The notes beneath the pieces are model-generated. The model was given only the letters and a program-made list of their open reading frames with translations. It did not search any database and had not been told where the DNA came from. This document shows positions 1 through 10,178 of a DNA stretch of 64,000 nucleotides, in pieces; position 1 is the first letter of the stretch; the number at the start of each line of letters is the position of its first letter. Made by a program: the position numbers and the translations under genes. Source of the stretch: Acephala macrosclerotiorum (Eukaryota; Ascomycota; Leotiomycetes; Helotiales; Mollisiaceae). The stretch is taken from the NCBI GenBank assembly GCA_014904845.1, contig MU119359.1, positions 60,859 to 124,858 on the forward strand, given 5' to 3'.

Positions 1-37
1 CCAACAGCAGTTGGGCCTGTCAGCTAGGTCAACATAC

Positions 38-305
38 CTCGAGCATAATTGGGGCAGTCTATATCCTTATTCTCTCTCTTCAAAGGCCTGCAGATATCGA
101 TGGTGTATGTTGTGTTCTTGAAGCCCGAGGCTCTTTCGTCCCATTGCAATACCGATTTAGGTCCTCCTAATGCCTTCAACTCTTTCCATTGATGTCCTTT
201 TATTACGATGTTTCCACAGTCGTAGGTTCCACTGGCTATTGCAAGACCAGGAAGGAGTATCGCTGACAGTAATGCCGCATCGGCCGAGGCGTGAGCTATG
301 CGCAT
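38..305 (-). CDS. atg27: Autophagy-related protein 27, first exon (gene runs off the left edge)
   Basis: Atg27 is a type I membrane protein that cycles between Golgi, vacuole and the phagophore assembly site and helps deliver Atg9 membranes. The visible exon encodes about 89 residues. A signal peptide is seen at residues 8-25 (AALLSAILLPGLAIASG), followed by the start of the lumenal mannose-6-phosphate-receptor-homology domain, with YDCG and the motifs KNTTYTID and ICRPLK that are typical of fungal Atg27. The exon ends in phase 1 at a GTATGT donor at position 37. The rest of the gene, including the transmembrane segment, lies beyond position 1. The ATG at 305 directly precedes the signal peptide. 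The identification rests on recalled family motifs and is fairly secure. Confidence 0.8.
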
Positions 306-728
306 GATCGAGGTTGGCTATGAGAATCTACGGACAACGGAGTGTGTTTCGGGTAGGAAGTGGTTGGCAGATATTCTCCGGTTAAGAAGAAAATGAGAAT
401 GTGAAGGAATGCAAGAAGTGGTCGTTGTAGAAATACAGTTTTTGGAAATGTTGTTGACTTGACCTGGATGCTTGGATGACGAGCTTGGTGATCGCCTGCT
501 CGAAATAAAGTTACGCCTCAACTTATGCCTCAGGCATCAATGCTTAAAGTCACGTGCTAGTGTCAAAGTCTCGCCTGCTGTGGAGTCAGCTGAAACTCCT
601 TCAACACGTCAGCAAGAATATGAGATAAGACGACAAGAAGCCCTAAGGTAGGTAGCTCTTTTATTTATGTTCTCTCTTCTTTTCTTTCTCTGTGTTTTCA
701 TCGCACCGTGTTCTGTTTTCCAAGCATC
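306..728. promoter_or_regulatory. Divergent promoter between atg27 and the 2EXR gene
   Basis: This 423-nt stretch separates two divergently transcribed genes and must hold both promoters. A pyrimidine-rich tract (TTCTCTCTTCTTTTCTTTCT, around 669-690) lies just upstream of the 2EXR start and looks like a fungal core promoter or 5' UTR. No convincing coding sequence was found. Confidence 0.4.
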
Positions 729-1697
729 ATGGCTATTGAATTATCCCAACTTTATCAGCAACTGCCCACAGAACTTCAGCTAAAGATCTGGGAGCATACG
801 CTCGAGCCTCGATGCATCAAAGTCTTCTACGAGACCCCGAACGGCCGATCACCTCAAGATGATCAAGGTGGAACCCCTCCTCTGGCTCTGCAAGTTTGCC
901 AGATGCTCAGAGGACAATTCCTCCCTCGATACCCAGAACTCTTTCAAGGAGGACATGACTCAAGACTCCATGTCCGTCCCCATGTCCGAATCAACCCAGA
1001 ACTGGATACTCTACTAGTCTACTCTGTCTTGTCATCGTCTCTCATATATCTGAGCACCGGGGCTTCCAGCCAAGACCTAGCTCGAATTCGACACCTTGCC
1101 GTATCGTCGGTACTTTGGCAAACTGCTGTACTTTCTTACGGATATCTAGAATGGAGGAACGCAATGACGAAGTTCACAAATTTGGAATCTATAACAATCG
1201 TTACCGACCAGAGACTTCCACAGGATGCGACCGAGATACCGCTGAAGCAGGCAGTCGCGAAAACTCTGCAGTCAGTGCAGGCAGAACATGAAAACTGGGT
1301 TATTCCCAGCGTCAGGATCACCAGTACTGACATTACCTGTCATGGGGAAGTGGATTCATATAATTCCTTAGACGCAACGGATTTCGCACGAGGAGATGTT
1401 AAGGAGGCAATCATCACCGCCTTGATAAGTCCCAAATCTTCTAGTGGGCCGTGGATCCCAACCCTAAGGCGGCTTCTTAAGAATCAGAAGAGCCCGCGGA
1501 GAGCTTATGTTCTTAAACCCTCCATGTTCCACTTGTGGCCTAACACGTTGGGAGCTCAAGCTCGAGGGAGGTCAGGTTGGGGTTTGGAAGATTCAGCGAT
1601 GGTTGTACCCTGTGCTTTGGCAGCGCTCTCTTTGGCGAGCTTCTTCTTCACTTCTTCACTTGCAGAATCAGAAAGATTTCTTGCTTTTTCGATATGA
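729..1697 (+). CDS. 2EXR-domain protein (F-box-like fungal family)
   Basis: The protein has 322 residues. The N-terminus, QLPTELQLKIWEHTLEPRCI, is the hallmark of the 2EXR domain, a fungal family with an F-box-like opening helix (LPxELRxxIW) that is expanded in Leotiomycetes and Sordariomycetes and has no established biochemical function. The frame is also open upstream to a GTG at 708, but the first ATG is at 729. The second half (LDTLLVYS, LARIRHLAV, FTNLESITIV) follows the usual 2EXR pattern of buried strands around a leucine-rich region. The last 40 residues are hydrophobic and serine-rich and less family-like, so an unrecognised 3' intron is possible. No partner gene is evident nearby. 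Confidence 0.75.
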   Translation: MAIELSQLYQQLPTELQLKIWEHTLEPRCIKVFYETPNGRSPQDDQGGTPPLALQVCQMLRGQFLPRYPELFQGGHDSRLHVRPHVRINPELDTLLVYSVLSSSLIYLSTGASSQDLARIRHLAVSSVLWQTAVLSYGYLEWRNAMTKFTNLESITIVTDQRLPQDATEIPLKQAVAKTLQSVQAEHENWVIPSVRITSTDITCHGEVDSYNSLDATDFARGDVKEAIITALISPKSSSGPWIPTLRRLLKNQKSPRRAYVLKPSMFHLWPNTLGAQARGRSGWGLEDSAMVVPCALAALSLASFFFTSSLAESERFLAFSI

Positions 1698-1833
1698 TTT
1701 CACACGGGTTTAAACTTTAATATCCTAAAGGTTTCCTCTCTAGCACTAGACTACCCCGCTTCCGCTCGACCGGGTTGGCATATAAGATCTTCGACCCGCA
1801 TTTCTTGGTTGACTAAAACACAAAAGGCTCGCA

Positions 1834-2895
1834 ATGAGCGATATACACAAGGTTGTGGTCGTTGCTGTAAGTCAGAACACCCCACCAATTCATTTCGGTG
1901 TCCATTGTCACGTGTTTCATTTCTCTCTCTCTTGATTGAGTGGTGCTAACAGCCGACAGACACCAGCCTCCCCGCTTCTCCCATCTCTCCTGCACGAGCT
2001 ATCGCACAAGCCAAATCTCAGCACCACTATTCTGACCAGAGAAACCAGTATCTCACTCCTCTCTCACTCTTCACACTCGCACTCTCACAACGATGACCAT
2101 GCTCACTTTTGTACCGCCTCCGAAATTCAACACATCAAGATCGACTTCTCTGTGACCGAACTTGAAAAGCAACTCAAGGGCCAAGACGGGGTCGTCTGCC
2201 TCTTTAGCGGATCCGACCTCCACCTCTCATCCATGATGGTCAACGCCGCCTCCTCAGCAAAAATCAAGCTCTTCATCACTTCTGAGTTCGGCCTTGATAC
2301 TTCCAACCTGAAAATTCGAGAGCTTTTGCCTCCGTATCAAACCAGATTCGAAATCCAAGAGAAGCTACGAAAGAGTAGCGTTAAGTGGAAAGCGTTTTAT
2401 TCTGGCATCCTGCTCGATGAGGCCATGAAGACGGATGGAGTATTTGGTGTTGATGTCATGTGGGGAAGTGTGGTTGTGTTTCCTGGTGCCGACAGTTTGA
2501 AAGTTGCGGTCTCGACATATGATGATGTTGCGGAGAAGATCATTTCTGCACTGGAAATGAAGGATGGCGATGAGCAGAATGAAGCGTACACTAGTACATT
2601 CACTGCCAGCCTGGACGACTTGGTGAAAATTGTTGAAAAGGAGCTAGACAAGACCTTCGATCGGTATGAAGGCGACTTCGACGGTGCCCGAAAAGGGGCC
2701 AAAGAGAGGATGCAGAGAGGTTACTTCGATGGGGGTGTGGCGTTGATGGGGAGAGTTGCCGTCTGGGATTCAGAGATTGGAGCCTGGGAAAAGTGGTCGA
2801 AGAATGAGAATGCTTCCGGCTGGGAGAAAAAGGTTGCGAGGGTCGCTCAACAGGTCCGAAGTGGAGAGATTGGTGGTGATGGTTGTGGGTGCTGA
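1834..2895 (+). CDS. NmrA-like / isoflavone-reductase-like NAD(P)-binding protein
   Basis: Two exons, 1834-1866 and 1960-2895, are joined across a 93-nt intron (GTAAGT donor, GCTAAC branch, CAG acceptor) to give 322 residues. The protein starts with the Rossmann strand HKVVVVA. Further family features are LLPSLLHEL, a strand ending TTILTRETS, DGVVCLFSG, LFITSEFGLD, KWKAFYSGI and a C-terminal half resembling NmrA and phenylcoumaran-benzylic-ether-reductase-like proteins. Such proteins act as NADPH-dependent reductases or redox-sensing regulators in the cytosol. The oddity is that the glycine-rich GxxGxxG turn expected directly after the first strand is absent: splicing gives VVVVA followed by TPASPLL. 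Either the turn has diverged and dinucleotide binding is weakened, or the splice model misses a microexon. Confidence 0.7.
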
Positions 2896-3389
2896 TATTT
2901 GCCCGCTACCGCTGCCATAGCGCGCTTGTCTCATAAACTCTGAGTGTTCCGAGACTTCGGCTTCTCTTCTACATCGATCCAAACCTTTACGCAGCCATAG
3001 CATACGCGATGCCCGCACTCACAAATCTCGATATCGCCATAGTTTCGCTTTCCGCACTGAAATCATTCAGCTCTGTTCATTCTTGTTTTTATTGGCAGCG
3101 AGGGGAGAGAAGGAAGTTTCTACTCACTACGTTCCTGCCCACCTCCCTGCAGCACAGCCAAAAGTGAAGCTTTCTTTGCAGTCTCATATTGAAGTTTGAA
3201 CATCAATTGGATTTTATAGTCGTAAATGCATGGGCTTCGCCTTTTATGTTCTTTCAGTCAATGACTTGCCTTGAATCAGTCCATTTTCGAATTTTCCCTC
3301 TTGATATCATTGCACGTGACTCGATGCCAATTTAAGTCACCACATACTGCCAACGGGCTTGAGCCATGACTCGCGCGAAGACCACAAAT
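2896..3389. other. Intergenic stretch between convergent genes
   Basis: This 494-nt stretch holds the 3' ends of the NmrA-like gene (plus) and of the small gene at 3390-3683 (minus). I see no further coding sequence or repeat. Confidence 0.5.
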
Positions 3390-3683
3390 TCATTCTATTT
3401 CTGCTTTAATCTCCTGGTTTTGGTCCAACGAGTTTGATACACCTAGAGCACTTCCTGTGCCAGCATCCATCCCGTCGACAAAATCTCTGACAGCCATCGT
3501 TGCGGTGTGCACAGGGCGAGAACTGCCTGTGCGTGTACTGTGGAAAGTCTTAGTTTGAGCTGTTCTGAAAGTCTTGAGTGCTTACCCGGGGAACTCGAAG
3601 ACTGCTGAGAGTACAACAACAGTACCAGTAGATGACTTGTTGCTCCATTCTGGATGAGGCTGTTTTTGTTTTTGGAGTGTCAT
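3390..3683 (-). CDS. Small two-exon protein of 81 residues, unknown family
   Basis: Exons 3683-3586 and 3537-3390 flank a 48-nt intron with a GTAAGC donor, an AAACTAAG branch and a CACAG acceptor; the spliced length is 246 nt, an exact multiple of three. The product begins MTLQKQKQPHPEWSNKSS, has a short hydrophobic stretch (TVVVLSAVFEFPG) and continues through TATMAVRDFVDGMDAG to a charged end. Neither exon is long enough to stand out as an open frame, so a simple ORF search would miss it. Splice signals, reading frame and codon-like composition agree with each other. I do not recognise a domain, and no function can be given. Confidence 0.55.
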
Positions 3684-4023
3684 TGTAGAAGATTTTCTCT
3701 GATGCAGGGGCACACCTTATTCTCTCGCTGTGTTAATTTGTATGAAATTCTGCCCCAATCCTTGTTGACCTCAACATAAATCACTAGCTCCAGCGTGGGT
3801 TCCATTTGTCACATTTTTGCTTGTTGCGAATGTTCAGCGTGGGCGGGGACATTCTTATTCAGTAACATGAAGTATCACATTACTCCGAAGTCAAGACCTA
3901 TGCTCCTACTCCATGACTGTCCAATCAAGGCAACTGGTCATCTCTGACCCCCTGAATCCCCGCCCCACGTCAAAAACTTCCTCATCCCAGTCAAGAACTT
4001 AGCCTTCTCTGCTTTGCTCTCGC
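3684..4023. other. Intergenic stretch, no gene seen
   Basis: This 340-nt stretch is the upstream region of the small gene ending at 3390 and borders the 3' end of the SET/MYND remnant. No coding sequence or repeat was recognised. Confidence 0.4.
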
Positions 4024-5462
4024 TTAATGGAATGTATGCAGCATCATAAGGATAGGCATATTCTCAATTGATGAATCTAGAAGCTTAGCTTGCAAGCCTG
4101 CGAATGGAGCACGCTCCATTCTCACAATCATCGAATCCTCGCCATAGCACTTGGCAGTATCTGTAACAAAATTGTATCTCAAGCGCATCCAGATATCTAG
4201 CACTAGGTGTACAGCCTGAATAGGGAGAGAATCCATCGGTGTTGCCACTGGGAGGTCGGGATAGAGATAAGCCACAATGTGAAACAAAGTGTTGAGTCTC
4301 CTTGTCGGGGTGATCATCGGGATCTGAACTGGCTCGATTAGGTATCGGTTTTTGAAGCACATCTTAAGCGCATCGGCAGTTTTCTTTTGCAAGATGAAAC
4401 TCTTCATCATATATCGATGGAGGGAACGCATTAGAATTGTATAGTATCCAAAGCCGGCTGAAACCCTATCTCCAATGAGTCTTTCCAAAGATTTGAACTT
4501 CCAGCCTGGAGGTATATCCACGTCCTTATTTTCGTAGAGCTGGACTCATTGTTTCAAAGTTCCTTGTGGCTCGTTAGGAGGTGAGAGGCAAAGATGACAT
4601 TTGCAGTCGATGTTTCGACGCTTCTTAAGTATTTCACGACGAGTTGCACTATTAATCTCAGGAGGGAGGGGATCAGATGATATGAGCTCTTCGTTCGCTG
4701 AGATGTCTCTCAATGCTCGGGCCCGTAATTCAGCACCTTCGAAGAGGAAGCGGCAGTTGGGATCGCGAGAATGCTTCACCACAGCCGCCAAGGGGTCAGG
4801 CCAGAGACCTGGATGGGCAAGACCTGGATGGGCAAGACCTGGTTCTATTTGAGGCTCGACCTCCTCTGTCTCGATCTCGAGGGGCGGTAGGTTCATGAAA
4901 TTGGCATTCTGCAGTATCTATGAAGTGTCATTTCAGTAAAGTCTCCAAATGATAGGTGCGGTTCAACTTACTGCACAACAGAGATCAACAAGAGCGCCTT
5001 CAGAGAACTTTGGGCTGAAGAAAGGTGTCAAATTGCTGACCTCATTTTCGATGATCACCCCCACATGCTGGTGCTTCACTTTAGGCTCCTTCTCTCGTGG
5101 GACAGTCATAATCTCTGCCCATTCTGCTTCAGGTATCTCACCACTGTCTCTAAGGCACAATAACCTTACCATCGTACGGAAATGGTTATTCAGAGTGGTC
5201 AACTTGTCATTGATTCCTTTGCGAGCTGAGTCCATGGTCGCTGCGTACATTTTGCATTCGAACTGATGATGGTTCTTCCATGCCGCCTCCTAACAAATCT
5301 TTCGAGCAACAGTAAATCACTCTGCAGTTCGCGCAGGCGCTGAAGACGACTCCTTCTTTAGTCGATCGGGGTGATTCTTTCTTTTCAAATACAGCATCTG
5401 CTCTAGGGCTGACGAAGCAGTGGTCGCATGTGTTCTTGAGGTCCCTCACGTCCTTATCTGGC
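4024..5462 (-). pseudogene. SET/MYND (SMYD-like) protein-lysine methyltransferase remnant
   Basis: Read on the minus strand, this matches the middle and C-terminal parts of a fungal SMYD-type protein. It has a MYND zinc finger (CDHC, then ACANCRVIYCCSKD), an interrupted SET domain (SRDPNCRF in place of NHSCDPN; ISANEEL) and a post-SET cysteine cluster (CKCHLC). The gene is broken. Near 5290 the frame is shifted by one base and a TAG replaces a codon just before AWKNHHQFECKM. An in-frame TGA at 4548-4546 splits the post-SET region from the C-terminal helical part. A GTAAGT...CAG intron around 4920-4970 is still intact. The 5' end is missing: the sequence starts at what looks like an intron acceptor (CTAAC...TTTAGCCAG), abutting the RTA1 remnant. 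No functional product is expected. Confidence 0.8.
4806..4842 (-). repeat. 15-nt tandem repeat inside the SMYD remnant
   Basis: The unit GACCTGGATGGGCAA (plus strand) is repeated about 2.5 times. In the remnant frame it encodes the in-frame repeat GLAHPGLAHPGL. It lies in a linker before the SET C-terminal half. Confidence 0.8.
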
Positions 5463-5488
5463 TAAATCATTTGTTAGCTAGAGACCTT

Positions 5489-6680
5489 TCATCCGCGTTC
5501 ATAATAGCGAGGAACTAAATAGACAGGAAATCGGGCCAATCCCTCCAATGTTCGCTTTGACTTCTCTTTCCCCATGCCGAAGTTTTCATCATGCCAACTG
5601 CCTTGAAATGCATAGTGTGGATGGAAGATGGTCTGGCAGGTCGTGGCAGCGAACAACATCCCACCCTCCAATATCATGAAGACAACTTGATTGTTCGCCA
5701 GCGAGCTATCAAAGCCTCTCCGGAGTTCTGTAACGCGGAAGCATGATCGTCTATAGATAGTGAAGTGGCAGTTGTAAGTCCTAGGGAAAGAATATGAGTT
5801 AGTGTAAGGTTTTTTGATGATGCATGGGCAGTGCAAAGGGGAAACACGAACATCCTAAGAATGCCTTCCAGAATCAAGTCTGCCGCACAGCAAAATACTT
5901 CGGCTCTCTCCGTCAAGCGCTTACGAGGTTGAATTGCGAAGTCGGCACATAGTATGGCAAAGGCGGTTAGGCTTACGACCTGTGAGATCAGACCAGCAAT
6001 CATTATGTTAACCTCGAGGTCGGTTGTCTTGTGATCGTCCGCGATACTGGCGATCGCTCCACCAACAGATTTAAGTATGAGACTGAGAAGATCACAGGCC
6101 ATGGGGATGATTGTGTATGATCAAGGTCGGAGTCGAGAGAGGTGAGTTTCTTAAATACCAATTATTCAGCAGAGGCAAAGGTAGATCGCAGCGCTGAGGA
6201 AGGCAGGCCCGATGGTCAAGCTGATGAGTTGACTGCAGAGTATGGGGATTAACCGTCAGAAATCTTCCAGGAACTGTTTACAGGAGGGCCGTTTACAGGA
6301 TGAAAGGCATCTTTAGGAATAGATTGTAGTGCATGCTGATACGATTGACATATCCTAGCACTTCGAGGAGGAGGCCCATCACCATCCCCTACACCATTAG
6401 CGAAGCCCAGTTCTCGACGCGCTGGACTCATGATCATATATCCCCAAGTCTTAAATCGAATGCCGAAGAAGAGCTGAATCACTGCGTAGACACCAAAAAT
6501 TCCAGCAAATGCAGCATTTCCATAGAATGTCTAGGGAGACCAGGTCAACACACATACTTTGAGAGGACGTATGATTGTAGAGTCAAACCTACAGGGATGT
6601 AGGTGGGGTGAGCTTCGGAGAGCGGACACAATGCGGGCGTACAATCATCATGATCAATCACAGTCCCATTTGGATACAAA
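5489..6680 (-). pseudogene. RTA1-like seven-helix membrane protein remnant
   Basis: RTA1-family proteins are fungal seven-transmembrane proteins linked to lipid translocation and resistance to membrane-active compounds. Family blocks appear in order on the minus strand: an extracellular DCTPALCPLSEA; GIFGVYAVIQLFFGIRFKTW; GLLLEVLGYVNRISMHY; SLTIGPAFLSAAIYLCL; ACDLLSLILKSVGGAIAS; IMIAGLISQVVSL; and SCFRVTELRRGFDSSL with VFMILEGGML. Intron signals survive between the first, third and fourth blocks. The gene is dead: within the block after IYLCL there are three in-frame stops (TGA, TAA, TGA), two at likely former CGA arginine codons. A one-base loss before SCFRV shifts the frame, and the segment after KTWGYM is also out of phase. 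No start codon survives in frame upstream of about 6678. Confidence 0.85.
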
Positions 6681-7691
6681 CCAACTCATGATGAAGATTT
6701 GAAGATCTCGTAGGGGGAACAACAGCGGAAGGTCGACCGGTATCGACAGTACTGCTTTTGTTGGAAAGAGGACGACAGGAAAAGTTAAAGCCCAGAGACG
6801 ATGACACAAATGAGACTTTGTTGGATGCTGATCAGGGCGATAATCTAGTCCGACCCCGAAGATACTTATGAATTGCCATCCATCCAAAAGCCGATGCAGC
6901 ACGGAAGTTTTATTTTTGCCGTCTTGGCACACTCGTGAGGCTTTCTGGGCTTTCCGAAACGATTCTTTTCCTGGAAATTGCAAACGCACTAAAGGGCGGG
7001 TAAGCCGCTGAGCCGGCTGCATGGAAAAGGGGTCCAAATCTAATTTCTTTACTTGCATCGGATCCATCTAAAGGGCTACCTAGGTATCTAAAAACCAATG
7101 GTCAGTGCCAAGTACTGATCCTTTGTGGATCTGACAAGATCAGCGCTCGTGTTGTTGTGCTGCGGTCGTTTCATCTGAGAACCGCATCTCGTGACCGCCG
7201 ATGCCGACCGATACGCGTGGCCATCGGGAAGTCGACGGCTGGCCGATTTATTTGGGCAATTTCTTCAGCAATTTTACAACTTCTGCTAGGGACTCTCAGA
7301 AGAAACTTAAATTTCTTCTGGTCGCTAGTCTCTCGTTTTGGGCCACGTTGGGATTGAACGTGCTCTGGCCCCCTATTCTTAAGCGAGGTGGGAGCCGAAA
7401 ATCCTGGCATTAACAACATCCACCAAACACTGTTCTTGAGATGCCTCGCAATGCTTACCTGCTCGAGACGCAAACTGATTGATAAGAATAGGTCGAATTC
7501 GAGTCACTTGTGAGTCATCATGAGGGCTTTTAGTGGAAACTGGTGTATTGCGACTGCACCTTCCTTTTTAGGAGATTCTCGTCAAAGCTTCAAAAAATGA
7601 CTTCGATATAAGAAATCTGATCGTCATTCGTATTCGATTCCTCTATCTAAAAATAAACAATCGCCTTCATTTGAACTCTCAAGCTCTCATC
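6681..7691. other. About 1 kb without a recognisable gene
   Basis: Several overlapping open frames lie on both strands (for example minus 7067-6654 and plus 7157-7357), but none has family-like sequence, splice logic or a good start context. A 10-bp-arm inverted repeat (CAGAAGAAAC and its near complement) lies at 7297-7322. The right end holds the promoter of the aminopeptidase pseudogene. Confidence 0.4.
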
Positions 7692-8621
7692 ATGTCATCC
7701 TTTACTACCGCCGAAGGTGAAGCCGATTTCAACATCCCTTTAGCGGGCAAGCCATGCAAAACGTGGTTTAGAATCACGACTTCAACAACACCAATTCCAA
7801 CTCGCATTCCACTCATCGTCATCCACGGCGGCCCGGGAATGACCCATCAATACCTCGTTGCTCACACTGACCTCACCGCAAACTACAGCATCCCAATAAT
7901 ACTATACGACCAACTCGGCTGCGGCCGCTCTACACGTCTCTCCGAGAAAACAATGGATCAAACATTCTGGTCTGAAGACCTCTTCATATTAGAGCTTGAA
8001 AATCTAATCGCTCACCTCAAGCTCACGGAATATGACATCCTCGGCTCCTCATGAGGAGGCGTGATGGGATCACGCTTCGCATCAAGACGTCCAACCGATC
8101 TCCGAAGACTGGTTATCGCAAACTCCCCAGCAGATATGGAGATTCGCTAAAAATCCGCTCATGTATACCGTCTCCAACTCCCAGCCGAGATCCAAGAGAT
8201 TCTCAAGAAACATGAGGATGCTGGCACAGAAGAATCGGATGAATGCAATGAGGCTTTCACGACTTTCGTGCGTCGCTATATCTGCAATCTTGATCCTTTC
8301 CCTCCGGAACTGGAGGCTTCGATGAGGGATAGTGATGGGGAAGGGAATATGGCTGCTACGGCGATGGAGGGGAATTTTAAGTGGGAGATTGAGGGTCCTA
8401 TGAAAGGGTGGAGTATGATTGGACAGGCGAAGAATATCAGTGTTCCGACGCTCTTGATTAATGGCAATAAGGAGATTGCGAGTGATGCGGCCGTGAAGCC
8501 TTTTTGAAAAGAGATCCCAAAGGTCAAGTAGGTGAAGATGATGGGGAGTACACATTGCCCGCATTTGGAGGAGAGGGAGAAAAATATGGAGATTGTGGGG
8601 GATTTCTTGGTTGATGAGTAG
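7692..8621 (+). pseudogene. Proline iminopeptidase-like alpha/beta hydrolase with four internal stops
   Basis: The frame is colinear from the ATG at 7692 to the TAG at 8619-8621 (309 codons) without any frameshift, yet it contains TGA at 8052, TAA at 8148, TGA at 8505 and TAG at 8529. The encoded protein is a family S33 proline-iminopeptidase or L-amino-acid-amidase type hydrolase: oxyanion-hole HGGPG, LYDQLGCGRS, the nucleophile-elbow remnant GSS-stop-GG, SRFASRRP, and the late histidine region GSTHCPHLEE. At 8052 the family has a conserved tryptophan (GxSWGG), so TGG became TGA; two later stops also probably replace tryptophans. The intact family would remove N-terminal residues from peptides or amides in the cytosol. 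This copy is probably non-functional unless efficient readthrough occurs. Confidence 0.85.
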
Positions 8622-9325
8622 CTGAGGGGTCGTGTAATGAAAACTTCATCGCCATTTTTGAACGGATCCTGAGCGACTTCAAACGTTTTCATTGTCTAAT
8701 GCGCTCATGTGACATTCTCACTTCTCAAATTCCCCTCTGGCTGCAGCGAGGATTCTCTCCCTTCATCTCCCACACCAACCTGCGCCAATCCCACTTATAG
8801 ATCTGACCATTGATGTTCTTGCCGTAGAAGCTTCAAGAACATAGCCTCAAAACCTCAAGCAGAGACGATAATGGTTATAAGAGCAGCAGTAGCCCCTGCA
8901 ACCTTTTACCCGCCTCGCATCTCAACAGATGCTGCCTCGGATCCTGAATTTCTCTCAGGGAAAGAGTCCCTGGCCTCCCCTTCAGGATGCATAAGGCCTT
9001 GTTGCTGCGGCGGAGACTCCTGGTGGGGAAGGGGTGTCAATATCTCGTGAGGTCATTTTGGTTGCAAGAAAGACTTGGTGTTTGGATGATAAAGCAAAAG
9101 TTGGTCTACATAGAGTTGAGATTTGCGTATAAGAGACGCCGATAAGGAAGTAAGTTAGCTGCCGGAGAGCAGAACTTTATATAGAAATAAGAATGAGCAA
9201 CTGCCAAGTGCGCAAAGATGATTCATGTTGTTCGTAATCTTATACTGTGACTCCCTCCCAAGGCCTTTCTCACGATCGATCAGTCCTTCGAACCAAAGCG
9301 TGATCCTCATATATTTTCTCTTTCC
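8622..9325. other. Intergenic, with a short coding-like remnant on the minus strand
   Basis: Around 8850-8718 the minus strand reads FYGKNINGQIYKWDWRRL, which looks like a short leftover of a protein-coding exon, but stops surround it and no family was recognised. The rest of the stretch shows nothing identifiable. Confidence 0.3.
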
Positions 9326-9577
9326 ATGAATCCGAATCATGAAGACCCAAATTACATTACTAACATGTCCAATATGCTTAAAAAGCCTACAACAGCAGAC
9401 TCAGAATGCGAGACGACCAAAGAGGACCACGTAGCAAAGGTCGCAACATCACTTGCAGTAGCTATCGTCGTGTCCATCGGGTCCTATTCCCAGGATATTT
9501 ATTATATTGTGCCTTGTAGGGGCTGTAATGTGTGTCGTCCTGTTTTCTGTACTCTTTATCGGCTCGTTATAAGTTGA
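9326..9577 (+). CDS. Possible small protein of 83 residues
   Basis: This frame opens with an ATG and has a short hydrophobic segment (VATSLAVAIVVSIG, residues about 38-51) followed by a cysteine cluster (PCRGCNVC). Its 3' end runs into an AT-rich island at about 9585. I recognise no family. It may be a small membrane-anchored protein, or a chance frame next to decayed DNA. Confidence 0.3.
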   Translation: MNPNHEDPNYITNMSNMLKKPTTADSECETTKEDHVAKVATSLAVAIVVSIGSYSQDIYYIVPCRGCNVCRPVFCTLYRLVIS

Positions 9578-10178
9578 TTAAACTTGAACTAATGGACATT
9601 CAAATGCATTGCTTTTATTAATATTTTATAAAAACCTTTTTTAAATTTTTTATCAATTTTAAAAACTATAAACAATACCTAGGAATTAAACAATATATGA
9701 CTTAGAAGACTTGATAGAAATATATTCTATGGCGGCGAACGGGTCGACTTTACAAGTTTTATTATTGCAAGGTGGCTCGCGTATAACTTGAGAGGAATGT
9801 TATGGAGATGCCCGAGATATTTAATGTCTTACTTTGAAGGAGAAACTCGATTCCATTTCAAAAGGAATCGCAATTGTGTCCAACACTCCAGGGTCATGGT
9901 TTGCGAGCCACGGCGAGGTGGCCTAGTTGTGGCTACTCTTTGCCACGCCTACCAAGGTATGGAAAATGGCAAACGCATACAAAAATATGTATTATTCTCC
10001 CAACGACGGAGAAGAACAATACCCTGTATTCTAGCTGTAACTTTGATCCTCAGCATCGCCTCGCTGTACGTACATATGGCTACTCCTACCCATGCCGGTT
10101 CCCTGGCTCATCATATTTCGAACATCAGAATTTTGATCATGCGTCTCTTTGCTCGCCTTTTACCAGCAAAGTATTGGT
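9578..10178. other. AT-rich island and 3' flank of the membrane-protein gene
   Basis: Positions about 9585-9735 are strongly AT-rich with runs of A and T, like small patches of mutated repeat DNA. From about 9740 composition returns to normal and the stretch is downstream of the minus-strand gene that ends at 10179. No gene was recognised. Confidence 0.45.

Noticed and set aside
7692..8621. Stop-codon readthrough or recoding to yield a full enzyme
   Set aside because: Four stops of three different kinds, three at likely Trp codons; decay is far simpler, and other genes here use stops normally.
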